Positions 7,357 through 13,714 of a DNA stretch of 13,841 nt are shown here, in pieces. Position 1 is the first letter of the stretch. Each line of letters opens with the position of its first letter. Source of the stretch: Candidatus Bipolaricaulota bacterium. Its GTDB lineage: Bacteria; Bipolaricaulota; Bipolaricaulia; M55B111. Where the stretch lies: contig JAGXLQ010000017.1 of assembly GCA_018334595.1 (NCBI GenBank), positions 1 to 13,841 of the forward strand, in the 5' to 3' direction. Below the pieces are notes generated by a model. It was not told the origin of the DNA. It was given only the letters and a program-made list of their open reading frames with translations, and did no database searches. The position numbers and the translations under genes were made by a program.

Positions 7357-8315
7357 TACTCTTCACCTCTGCTGTAACGTATACGGGGATCCAGAAGCGT
7401 ATAAAGGATGTCAGTTCCGAAATTTACCGTAATGTAAGCCACAACGACGAAAAGCAGACCCGCCTCCATCACCGGTATATCTCGGTGTTTGATTGCATCG
7501 AGTACAAGTCTGGCTACACCTGGGTAGCCAAAGGTTGCCTCGACCACAACTGCTCCTCCGAGTAGCCAGCCAAGGTTAATAGCAATTACCGTGATAGCTG
7601 GAAGTAAGGCATTTCGCAGTACGTGTTTGGTTAGAACCTTTCGACGCCCCAGGCCTTTCAGGGTTGCTGCCCTTGTGTAATCGGACCGGAGAACTTTCAC
7701 CATACTTGCCCTTATATGCCTTGTAATATAACCAAGCATGACCCCGGAAAGGGCAAGGATCGGCATTATAAGTCTTGGTAATTGCTGGAATATGCCCCTG
7801 GAGAGTTCAAGAGAACTCGAAGCGGGCAACCAGCCCAGCTGGACTGAAAATATCAGTATCAGTGCCAAACCGGTTATAAACGAAGGGAAGGAAATCAACC
7901 CGAGGGTGGTAACCGAAATCGTCCGATCGAGCCAGCTCCCCGGACGCAACCCTGCAGCTATACCTAGCAGAAAGGAAATAGGAACTATAAATATCATGGC
8001 CCCGGCGGCCAGCACGAGCGAGTTCCGGGCCCGCCTGACCAGAAGCGGCCCCACCTCGACACCGGTTTTACTCAAAGAAGTCCCGAGATCCCCCCTTATG
8101 ACACCTGATAGCCAATCAAAGTAACGAATATGCAAAGGTTTGTTTAGACCCAGTTTAGATCTTAAAGCGGTAAGAGATTCTTCCGTAGCGTACTGACCAA
8201 GGATCATTTGAGCCACGTCTCCGGGAAGAGCCTCTGCGATCAGAAAAATCAAAATTGAAGCAACCAAAATACTGGTTAAAGCCTGCAAGAACCTGCTCGC
8301 GGTAAAAGAAATCAT
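7356..8315 (-). CDS. ABC transporter permease, DppB type
   Basis: A 319-residue inner-membrane permease that pairs with the DppC-type protein. Family marks are the N-terminal helix (about 9-28) followed by PGD (31-33), LGLNKPL at 55-61, GDLGTSL at 75-81, the EAA loop at about 212-239 (DYTRAATLKGLG ... NALLP) and the C-terminal LDPRIRY at 308-314. Hydrophobic segments lie at about 100-122, 134-157, 182-198, 239-262 and 284-306. Length is typical. The ATG at 8315 overlaps by ATGA the stop of a 30-codon frame just upstream; GGGTGA six bases before the start acts as a modest ribosome site. Its stop overlaps the next gene. Substrate specificity cannot be inferred from the permeases. Confidence 0.95.
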   Translation of the reverse strand: MISFTASRFLQALTSILVASILIFLIAEALPGDVAQMILGQYATEESLTALRSKLGLNKPLHIRYFDWLSGVIRGDLGTSLSKTGVEVGPLLVRRARNSLVLAAGAMIFIVPISFLLGIAAGLRPGSWLDRTISVTTLGLISFPSFITGLALILIFSVQLGWLPASSSLELSRGIFQQLPRLIMPILALSGVMLGYITRHIRASMVKVLRSDYTRAATLKGLGRRKVLTKHVLRNALLPAITVIAINLGWLLGGAVVVEATFGYPGVARLVLDAIKHRDIPVMEAGLLFVVVAYITVNFGTDILYTLLDPRIRYSRGEE

Positions 8316-8404
8316 GACTTTTCACCCAATTTTGAGAACAACGCTCCGAGAAAAGCCAGCCAGGAGCCGACAAACTCGACCGCAATGAATTTAATCCCGG
8401 CCAT
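8312..8404 (-). CDS. Candidate small membrane peptide, 30 residues
   Basis: Between the methyltransferase stop and the DppB-type start, a 30-codon frame fills the gap exactly: its ATG (8404) is one base after the upstream TAA (8408-8406) and its TGA overlaps the permease ATG as ATGA. The peptide starts MAGIKFIAVEF, has a central hydrophobic run VGSWLAFLGALF (about 12-23) and a charged tail SKLGEKS, the pattern of a single short membrane segment. There is no clear Shine-Dalgarno, so translation would depend on re-initiation after the methyltransferase gene. It could be a genuine small transporter accessory protein or simply a coupling frame that keeps ribosomes on the message. No homologue is known to me. 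A 30-codon open frame can also arise by chance. Confidence 0.42.
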   Translation of the reverse strand: MAGIKFIAVEFVGSWLAFLGALFSKLGEKS

Positions 8405-8405
8405 G

Positions 8406-9809
8406 TTAAAATCTATTCGTGGACCGGTCGACGATTTCATTAATTCTGTTCACCTTGCTCTGATCCATCTCCGTCGGTTCGTATTTTTCTAAGATATCCT
8501 GAGCCTTATCTCTGGCTCTTTCCGTCAGGGACTTTTCACCGTCTTCGCTCCAGCTTTCGTAGGTCTGACGGTCAATTAAATCCGGCATTCGGAGCTCCCT
8601 AAAATTTTCCATGGTATGGGGATCGGTAAGATAGTTGCCACCCGGCCCAACTCGTTCTACCGCTTCCAAAGCCAGCTGGTCTTCCTCTACTCGAATTCCT
8701 TCGTTGATATCACGAATCTGACCTGCAATTTCGTCCCCAATTACTACCATTTCCATCGAACTGACTTTGCCGGATTCCAGATAGCCAACATCGTGAATAA
8801 GATCAGCCTCCGAGGTTCCCATAAATGAAAACCAGAGAGTCGATTCGAGTGCAGCCTGGGCATCCGGTATCTTGGAATCACTGCATCCTGTCTTTTGGAA
8901 AACGGGCATATCGAGGTATTTACAAACCTCAATCATGGCACTATCCAGAAGAAGTCCAGGCGTTGCCCCGTAGGAGAGAACTGTCGATTTCATATCCAGA
9001 GGTCCCCCACCACCGCCCATTATTACAGGGGCTCCGGGATTTTTCTGCTGAGATATCACAACGCCTGCAAGTTCCTCAGCCAGACATACCGAAGCAGCCC
9101 CGGGAATCGTTGTTGGTACAGTCGCCCCCATCATAGCTCCCGAGATAAATATCGCCGGGATTTCGTACTCGGCGGAAAGCAATAGCCTCTCCAGGGCGTC
9201 TTCAGTTGCCGTTAGCGGGCTAGTTGGTTCCGTATACTGAATGAAGAATGGCTTACGAGTCAGTTCCTCGTACCCCCCCGCAGCAACCGATGCCATTTCG
9301 ATCAGAGTTTCTGTATTTTTGTGATCCGCAGAAGTGAATACGATAGGCTTTCTGCCACTCTCCAGCATCAACTGAAATTGATAGATATCTACTGCATCGG
9401 TCGGAATGTCCTTAGGCAGTGCCATGCTCATCCTGAAATCGATATTGGGAAGTGCTTCAACAAGCAGGCTGAAGTTCTCCACGTCCTCAAGCTTCGAAGG
9501 CCGCTTCGCGCCTGTAAACGGATCGTGAACGTAGGGATTGTCAGAGCCGGTTCCGTAAAAGTTATCCTCGCCACCTAGCGTCATCGCCAGATCTCCGTCT
9601 CGATCATAAATGTTCACGTATTCAGGAGAACTGCCCAACGCCTCTTCCAGAATGTAGGGTTTAAAGAAAGCCCTGTTTCCTTCAAATTTGGCTCCGGCTT
9701 CTCGCAGAAGATTTCGGGCTTCTTCATGGTTTATTTCGACCCCAACACGTTCCAGGATAAGTAGCGCTGAATGGTATATTTTTTCCTTATCCGCCTCGTT
9801 CAATAACAT
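8406..9809 (-). CDS. MttB-family (trimethylamine methyltransferase-like) protein without pyrrolysine
   Basis: A 467-residue cytosolic TIM-barrel protein of the MttB superfamily (PF06253), whose characterised members move a methyl group from a methylated amine to a corrinoid protein. Motifs are YTEPTSPL at 192-199, SGAMMGATVPTT at 223-234, GGGGGPLDMKS at 265-275, GCSDSKIPDAQA at 308-319 and GPGGNYLTDPHT at 388-399. True trimethylamine MttB has an in-frame amber codon decoded as pyrrolysine; here the frame is open with no TAG, so this belongs to the non-Pyl group that includes the glycine-betaine enzyme MtgB and relatives acting on other quaternary amines. The ATG at 9809 follows an excellent AGGAGG, eight bases away. 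It lies between the PrpD-like and transporter genes. No corrinoid protein or reductive activase is in the window. Substrate unknown, probably a quaternary amine (inference). Confidence 0.93.
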   Translation of the reverse strand: MLLNEADKEKIYHSALLILERVGVEINHEEARNLLREAGAKFEGNRAFFKPYILEEALGSSPEYVNIYDRDGDLAMTLGGEDNFYGTGSDNPYVHDPFTGAKRPSKLEDVENFSLLVEALPNIDFRMSMALPKDIPTDAVDIYQFQLMLESGRKPIVFTSADHKNTETLIEMASVAAGGYEELTRKPFFIQYTEPTSPLTATEDALERLLLSAEYEIPAIFISGAMMGATVPTTIPGAASVCLAEELAGVVISQQKNPGAPVIMGGGGGPLDMKSTVLSYGATPGLLLDSAMIEVCKYLDMPVFQKTGCSDSKIPDAQAALESTLWFSFMGTSEADLIHDVGYLESGKVSSMEMVVIGDEIAGQIRDINEGIRVEEDQLALEAVERVGPGGNYLTDPHTMENFRELRMPDLIDRQTYESWSEDGEKSLTERARDKAQDILEKYEPTEMDQSKVNRINEIVDRSTNRF

Positions 9810-9864
9810 TTATTCTTCCTCCTTTGAGTAATGGAAATATCGTTTTATTGACGTTTTAAACCCA

Positions 9865-11232
9865 TCATCTTCCTTCCAGTAAGGTCGTTAGCTCCTTTAC
9901 GGAAGACAGCCGGTCAAGGTTTTCTACTCTCTCTACGATCTCTTCAGCTCTAGCTTTTTTCAGTAGGTCCTCTACGAGCCAGAAAAACTTCTTTTCGAGC
10001 TTTCGATTCGTCCATTCATCTTTGCTCCCGAGATCAATAGAAGTTATCCCGGATTCTACTCTTCTTCCTCCCTCCAGCTGCATTTCAACTGAGCCAACCC
10101 ACCGACCGACCCTATCCTCGCCCCTGTCCGTCGTATTAGCGAGGTCGTTCAACTTCTTTGATTCGAGTACTTCGATTTTGTCGACCAATTCCCCGACATG
10201 CTCGTCCTCAAGGGCGGACTTAACCATCTGATCTGGCCCAACTTCGCCGTAAACCAGCAGAACGGCCAGCGGCCAGGCAACGCTAAACTGCGCTTCCTCT
10301 TCACTCGAGGGTTCAGTTATGTGGAGGCAGGCAGTTTCGTGAAACCCTTTCACCCATATTTTTTCTATCTCCCGGAAGTCCAGATCATGGTCTCTCTGGA
10401 GCTGTTTTGCCGCCTTCATAGCCGGGTGTCCCCACCCGCAAGAGGCATATTCCTTATAAGTAACGCCGTTATCCTCGATCATTACGTAATGGCTGCCCAG
10501 ATCATCGATCCAGCCTCTATACTGCGAGGAGTAAAGGATGCTCGGAGTCCCGGTGAAACCTTCCTCGGCAAGCTGGCAGGAAATAATTCCAGTCATAGGT
10601 CCCCAGCCCATTCCATGCTTTACCATGGCCGGGCTTTCTACGGCTTCGGTCATTGGCAGATTCGGGGCGTTGTACTCGGCTATTCCCAGCGCGTTACTTA
10701 TTTCGTCCGCCCCCAACCCGTAAAGGTTCGCGGCAATAGCCGAACAGGTAACAGAACCCCACGAGCCACATGCCTGATAGGTATCGTGAGAATCGTGCCA
10801 GCATCGTCCCGCCCGGGAGGCAATTTCGTAACCTACGACAATTGCAACAAGGGCTTCTTCCCCCGTTTTATCAAGTTTTTCGGAAATGGCCAGAGCGGTA
10901 GGAATTATCTGAGCTCCCGGATGACCCCGGGTGTACTTCGCTCCGTCATCTATATCCAGAGCGTTGGCTATGTACCCATTTGCAAAGGCAGCACCGATAT
11001 CTCCAGCGCGACCCCCTAGAAAGACGGTTGAACATTCTCCGGGCCAGATTTTTTCTGCCACCGTGCTGACGACATCGCTGATCTCCGTCTGCGTTCCGGC
11101 CAGACCCGCTCCCAGAGCATCGAGGAGACACATTTTTGCCTGCCATCGAGCCCGCTCGGGGATATCTTCCCAGGAAAGGTTTTTGATAAACCCAGTTACC
11201 CGGTCAAACTGGTCATCGTCTCTGGACGTCAT
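9865..11232 (-). CDS. MmgE/PrpD-family protein
   Basis: A 455-residue cytosolic protein of the family that includes 2-methylcitrate dehydratase, cis-aconitate decarboxylase and iminodisuccinate epimerase. Visible family marks are LLDALGAGLAGT at 36-47, LDIDDGAKYTRGHPG at 92-106 (the D-x-DD...HPG active-site region), GSWGSV at 156-161, MVKHGMGWGP at 203-212, YASCGWGHPAMKA at 262-274 and AQFSVAWPLA at 314-323. The cysteine-glycine-tryptophan version of the usual CCRxxHP stretch suggests a substrate other than methylcitrate, and no prpB or prpC neighbour supports a propionate pathway. The ATG at 11232 has GGGAG seven bases upstream; the stop is TGA. It sits 53 bases after the decarboxylase-like gene and 55 before the MttB-type gene, consistent with one transcript. 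Likely role: dehydration, isomerisation or decarboxylation of a branched or amino-dicarboxylic acid. Confidence 0.92.
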   Translation of the reverse strand: MTSRDDDQFDRVTGFIKNLSWEDIPERARWQAKMCLLDALGAGLAGTQTEISDVVSTVAEKIWPGECSTVFLGGRAGDIGAAFANGYIANALDIDDGAKYTRGHPGAQIIPTALAISEKLDKTGEEALVAIVVGYEIASRAGRCWHDSHDTYQACGSWGSVTCSAIAANLYGLGADEISNALGIAEYNAPNLPMTEAVESPAMVKHGMGWGPMTGIISCQLAEEGFTGTPSILYSSQYRGWIDDLGSHYVMIEDNGVTYKEYASCGWGHPAMKAAKQLQRDHDLDFREIEKIWVKGFHETACLHITEPSSEEEAQFSVAWPLAVLLVYGEVGPDQMVKSALEDEHVGELVDKIEVLESKKLNDLANTTDRGEDRVGRWVGSVEMQLEGGRRVESGITSIDLGSKDEWTNRKLEKKFFWLVEDLLKKARAEEIVERVENLDRLSSVKELTTLLEGR

Positions 11233-11285
11233 GAAGTAACTCCCGGTGATATTGGAGGTTTATAAAAAGGCGGGCGGACAAATTC

Positions 11286-12098
11286 TTAGACCCAGCTGTG
11301 CAATACTTCTCCGCCCGTAATCGAGCACCCATTCTCGAAGTAGTAGGCACCAATAACTTCGTCCGGCTGCAGATTGGGGTACTCCTCGATCTCGGAAGGG
11401 TATAATTCGATATCTCCCTTACCGCTCCATACCTTCCCGTGTCTTGCGTTTTCTGCATTGATTTTGACCAGCTCGCATACGGAAGGTTCCGCCCCCTTTT
11501 CTATGCTTGGGAAGTAGCGAATATTAAACAGCGGTTTGGACGTTGGAGCAGGCAGATCCTCGTAGGGGATTTCTTCCTCTATTTCCATCTCTCCTTCCAT
11601 CAACCTTTCGCCGTGGGCCGTGGTATAACCTTTTAATTTTTCCCCAGGTCCTAGGGAGGGCATTTCTGGATTCATCGGATTATAATCGGTTTTATGTGTT
11701 GTACCGATTTTCTTGGGGAAGCCGAGGAACATACCCCGGGCCATCGTAAAGTCGTTATCGACCCAGGTGTGGATGCAAGTCTTACCATGTTCTCCCCTGT
11801 AGGAGCTGCTGACCCAGACAACCGTTTCAGTATACCAGGTCCTTTCGGGGTTGATAATCGGCATATCGGTCTGGTTATCCCAGAGCGACCACCATTTGCT
11901 GAAAGAGACTATTACCCTATCGGGGTATTCTCCTGGTTCAAGCGGGTCCGGTAAATACCTGGCAATAACCTTAGGATCAGTTTTATAGACGATGTTAAAG
12001 TTTTCAGTGCCGAAGTGCCAGGGTAAATCTCCCACTACTGCGGAAGTTCCTTCGGGAGTTGGGTAGGAAAAACCTTCCATATCGTTAATTTTCGTCAT
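11286..12098 (-). CDS. Acetoacetate decarboxylase-family protein
   Basis: A 270-residue cytosolic protein of the ADC fold (PF06314). The hallmark is GFPKK at 126-130: by comparison with clostridial acetoacetate decarboxylase, K129 would be the Schiff-base lysine and K130 the neighbour that lowers its pKa. YTE at 89-91 may supply the active-site glutamate, and YLPDPLEP at 48-55 matches the N-terminal substrate pocket region. Length is close to the usual 245-270. Because the lysine pair is intact it could decarboxylate a beta-keto acid, but ADC-like proteins in catabolic clusters also act as aldolase-dehydratases or hydrolases, so the reaction is open. ATG 12098 is used because the frame meets a TAG just upstream; its GGAGG is rather far away (13 bases). 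It is the first enzyme gene after the regulator, across a 125-base gap with two inverted repeats. Confidence 0.92.
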   Translation of the reverse strand: MTKINDMEGFSYPTPEGTSAVVGDLPWHFGTENFNIVYKTDPKVIARYLPDPLEPGEYPDRVIVSFSKWWSLWDNQTDMPIINPERTWYTETVVWVSSSYRGEHGKTCIHTWVDNDFTMARGMFLGFPKKIGTTHKTDYNPMNPEMPSLGPGEKLKGYTTAHGERLMEGEMEIEEEIPYEDLPAPTSKPLFNIRYFPSIEKGAEPSVCELVKINAENARHGKVWSGKGDIELYPSEIEEYPNLQPDEVIGAYYFENGCSITGGEVLHSWV

Positions 12099-12125
12099 AG
12101 AGTGCTAAATACCTCCATTATTCTG

Positions 12126-12142
12126 TATTGTCGAAAACAATA
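12126..12142. promoter_or_regulatory. Inverted repeat upstream of the decarboxylase-like gene, possible operator
   Basis: TATTGT (12126-12131) and ACAATA (12137-12142) are perfect inverted arms around CGAAA, only ten bases before the ribosome site of the decarboxylase-like gene. The TTGT...ACAA layout resembles operators of FCD/GntR regulators, so it might be a second site for the regulator encoded upstream. It differs in sequence from the TCAGAC elements at the main promoter. AT-rich repeats of this size can also occur by chance. Confidence 0.35.
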
Positions 12143-12210
12143 ATTTGGAAAATCAAAAACAGTTTTTAGTAAGCTTAATAAATGGATATTGAGTCAATTT
12201 TTGGCCTTTA

Positions 12211-12238
12211 GATGAGTGTTCATTTATGAACCCTCATC
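12211..12238. repeat. 28-base near-perfect inverted repeat over the regulator stop codon
   Basis: On the minus strand GATGAG-G-GTTCAT and ATGAAC-A-CTCATC form two 13-base arms around AA with a single mismatch. It spans the last codons and TAA of the regulator gene. As RNA it gives a hairpin of 11-12 pairs with a small loop, but no U run follows, so it is not a standard terminator. It could reduce read-through from the regulator into the enzyme genes, mark an RNA processing site, or be a protein-binding site. Confidence 0.5.
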
Positions 12239-12934
12239 CGTTTCTTCCTGCAGGTGATCCAGGTACCGCTTTTTCATGCACTCCAGGTGTTCCAAAATTG
12301 CGGATTCAGCCTCTTTTGGATCCCTTGACTTTATTCCTTCGACGAGTTCTCTGTGTATCTCGTAATCTTTCTGAGGCGGAATGTTCGTCCCTTCGATCTT
12401 TTCGGCAATAATGGGGCTGAGTTGCTCGAGCAGTCCGACTAAAATCTGGTTGTCCGTGGCATTGGCGATTGCGAAGTGTAAGTCCGTGGTTAGGTTGGTT
12501 ATATTGTCCCTTCCCTCGTCCAGTGCTTCCCTGAGATCGGCCAGAGAAGACTCTATTCGTTCTACGTCTTCCTCCGAAGCCCTTTCGGCAGCTATCATAA
12601 AAATTGACCTTTCCACGATCTTTCTCGACTCCATCAGGTCGAAGAAAGAGTCGTCGTCCATTATTCTCGACAGGAACTCATTAGAATAGAGCGGTATCCT
12701 GTGATACTGGCGGACGAAATATCCCTTGCCCGGCCTGGACTCAAGAACGCCAATAGCTACCAGGGCGTGTAATGCTTCCCTTATCGTGGAACGGCCGAAT
12801 TCGAGGTACTCCATAAGCTCTTTCTCGGAAGGAATCTTCTCGCCGGCAGAAAATCCTTCCTCTTCCATGAGGTGAATTACCCCCTCCATCACCTGTTGAG
12901 CAGAGTTTTTAGTGTTAATTTCTTCAAATAACAT
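12224..12934 (-). CDS. GntR-family transcriptional regulator, FadR/FCD subfamily
   Basis: A 236-residue DNA-binding regulator. The N-terminal winged helix (about 34-74) contains IPSEKELMEYLEFGRSTIRE and the wing GVLESRPGKGYFV. The all-helical FCD domain (about 95-225) keeps H153, H194 and H216, which fit the histidines that hold a metal ion and contact acid ligands in this family. Length is normal. The first candidate start is GTG at 12943; I prefer ATG 12934 because AAGTGG precedes it at a suitable distance, though neither site is strong. It is the first gene after a consensus promoter with repeated operator-like elements, so it probably represses its own operon and releases it when an organic acid or amine from the pathway binds. 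Regulators of this type usually control adjacent catabolic genes. The exact ligand is unknown. Confidence 0.92.
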   Translation of the reverse strand: MLFEEINTKNSAQQVMEGVIHLMEEEGFSAGEKIPSEKELMEYLEFGRSTIREALHALVAIGVLESRPGKGYFVRQYHRIPLYSNEFLSRIMDDDSFFDLMESRKIVERSIFMIAAERASEEDVERIESSLADLREALDEGRDNITNLTTDLHFAIANATDNQILVGLLEQLSPIIAEKIEGTNIPPQKDYEIHRELVEGIKSRDPKEAESAILEHLECMKKRYLDHLQEETDEGS

Positions 12935-12989
12935 TTTTACCACTTCGATAGTCGTGTTTGGTATTTAGGAACTTTAACGGTTAATATAT

Positions 12990-13017
12990 GTCTGATCAGT
13001 CAGACTTATCAGACAAG
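12990..13017. promoter_or_regulatory. Repeated TCAGAC/GTCTGA elements, likely regulator operator
   Basis: GTCTGA (12990-12995) and TCAGAC (13000-13005) form an inverted pair with a 4-base centre, and TCAGAC recurs at 13009-13014, nine bases further on. On the minus strand CTTGTCTGATAAG reads as an imperfect dyad of the TTGTC-type seen for FCD/GntR proteins. The block begins just downstream of the predicted transcription start, where a bound repressor would block the polymerase. Binding by the adjacent regulator is inferred, not shown. Confidence 0.6.
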
Positions 13018-13030
13018 TCATATCGGCACT

Positions 13031-13059
13031 ATTATATATAAGGGTGAATTCATTGTCAA
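13031..13059 (-). promoter_or_regulatory. Consensus sigma-70/sigma-A promoter of the regulator and catabolic cluster
   Basis: The minus strand shows TTGACA (13059-13054), exactly 17 bases, then TATAAT (13036-13031): a full consensus match. Transcription should start near 13024, giving a leader of about 90 bases to the regulator ATG. The operator-like block lies at about +4 to +35. Such a strong core promoter normally needs repression, which fits the regulator being the first gene. Confidence 0.8.
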
Positions 13060-13177
13060 GGTAAGCGACATCCAGATCCGAAAGAGTTCTTTTTAGGTCG
13101 AACTAGATTATAACCCTTCCAAATTACTCCGCTCTTATCCCATGCAGACGGGTATTCGGTCGAGTTTATGATCCTGA

Positions 13178-13520
13178 CTAAGGTTAACCGGAACTTATTT
13201 ACTTAAGACAAGATTGAGACGACCCTTTATCAGTCTAGATGGAAGTTGGCTAATGATTTTCACCCTTGCCGTCAGCTTCATAGCTTTGGCATCTCCTTAC
13301 TTCAGTAAATTACTTCTGGACAAAGGAGTTAAAGCTAACAATATCAGTCGCATGCTTTACTATGGCGGCCTATCGGTAGGTTCCTACTTGCTTGTTAAGA
13401 TATTTTGCTTTGGTGGACACAGGCAGTTATGCTCAAACTAGCAATATGGTTGCCGTACAAGTCAAGCAAAAAGCCTTGTAAGCGGTTGTGTCGGGGATTT
13501 GGGTTTAATGATATTTGTGG
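13178..13520 (+). pseudogene. Degenerate fragment of an ABC-exporter membrane domain
   Basis: An open stretch to about 13400 encodes SWLMIFTLAVSFIALASPYFSKLLLDKGVKANN and continues LYYGGLSVGSYLL. This pattern resembles the first membrane helix and following loop (PYxxKLLxDKGI) of the transmembrane domain in ABC exporters. The frame then meets TAG at 13439. Shifting frame near 13397 continues the similarity as RYFALVDTGSYAQ and QVKQKAL, until TAA, after which AVVSGIW follows. There is no convincing start codon or ribosome site (only a TTG), the ATPase half is absent, and the frame is interrupted twice, so this is a remnant of a larger gene. The family assignment rests on general pattern, hence moderate confidence; the right end is approximate. 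Confidence 0.45.
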
Positions 13521-13539
13521 TCCAAAAGTGGTCCACAAA
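13514..13539. repeat. 26-base palindrome containing a tandem GTGGTCCA
   Basis: TTTGTGGTCCA and TGGTCCACAAA form 11-base inverted arms with one mismatch around AAAG, and GTGGTCCA is also repeated directly within it. It lies just after the ABC-exporter remnant. It could be an operator for a lost or neighbouring gene or the end of a mobile element. No target duplication or partner copy is seen in the window. Confidence 0.45.
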
Positions 13540-13593
13540 CTTCTTCTATATATTAATGATCTAAACCAATTTATTAAATCGTAATTCCGCCTG

Positions 13594-13612
13594 AGCCCAG
13601 CGGCCTTGGGCT
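13594..13612. repeat. GC-rich hairpin in the right flank
   Basis: AGCCCA (13594-13599) and TGGGCT (13607-13612) form a perfect 6-base stem around a GC-rich 7-base loop. No T run follows on either strand, so an intrinsic terminator is unlikely. The surrounding 13442-13714 holds no frame I can support. Confidence 0.35.
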
Positions 13613-13714
13613 GCACGCGGGCGATTTATAATCTTCACGGATACAAGAAAGTAAGTGACATTGGGTGTCCTGCTTGTTGGTACGAAAAGCGGTTAAAAGG
13701 CTAATAGCGCTTCT

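Noticed and set aside
8406..9809. Pyrrolysine (amber) codon in the MttB-family gene
   Set aside because: The frame is continuous with standard code over 467 codons and contains no in-frame TAG, so it is a non-pyrrolysine member.
10198..11019. Long plus-strand open frame of 273 codons
   Set aside because: It is antisense to the well-supported PrpD-family gene, has no ribosome site and shows no recognisable motifs.
721..13100. Similar words (GTCCAGATCAGAAAG at about 766 and ATCCAGATCCGAAAG at about 13070)
   Set aside because: The match is short and imperfect, and neither context supports a gene or element.
13395..13616. Minus-strand 73-codon frame in the right flank
   Set aside because: It has no ribosome site, runs through the palindrome, and its composition is not protein-like; it opposes the exporter-like remnant.
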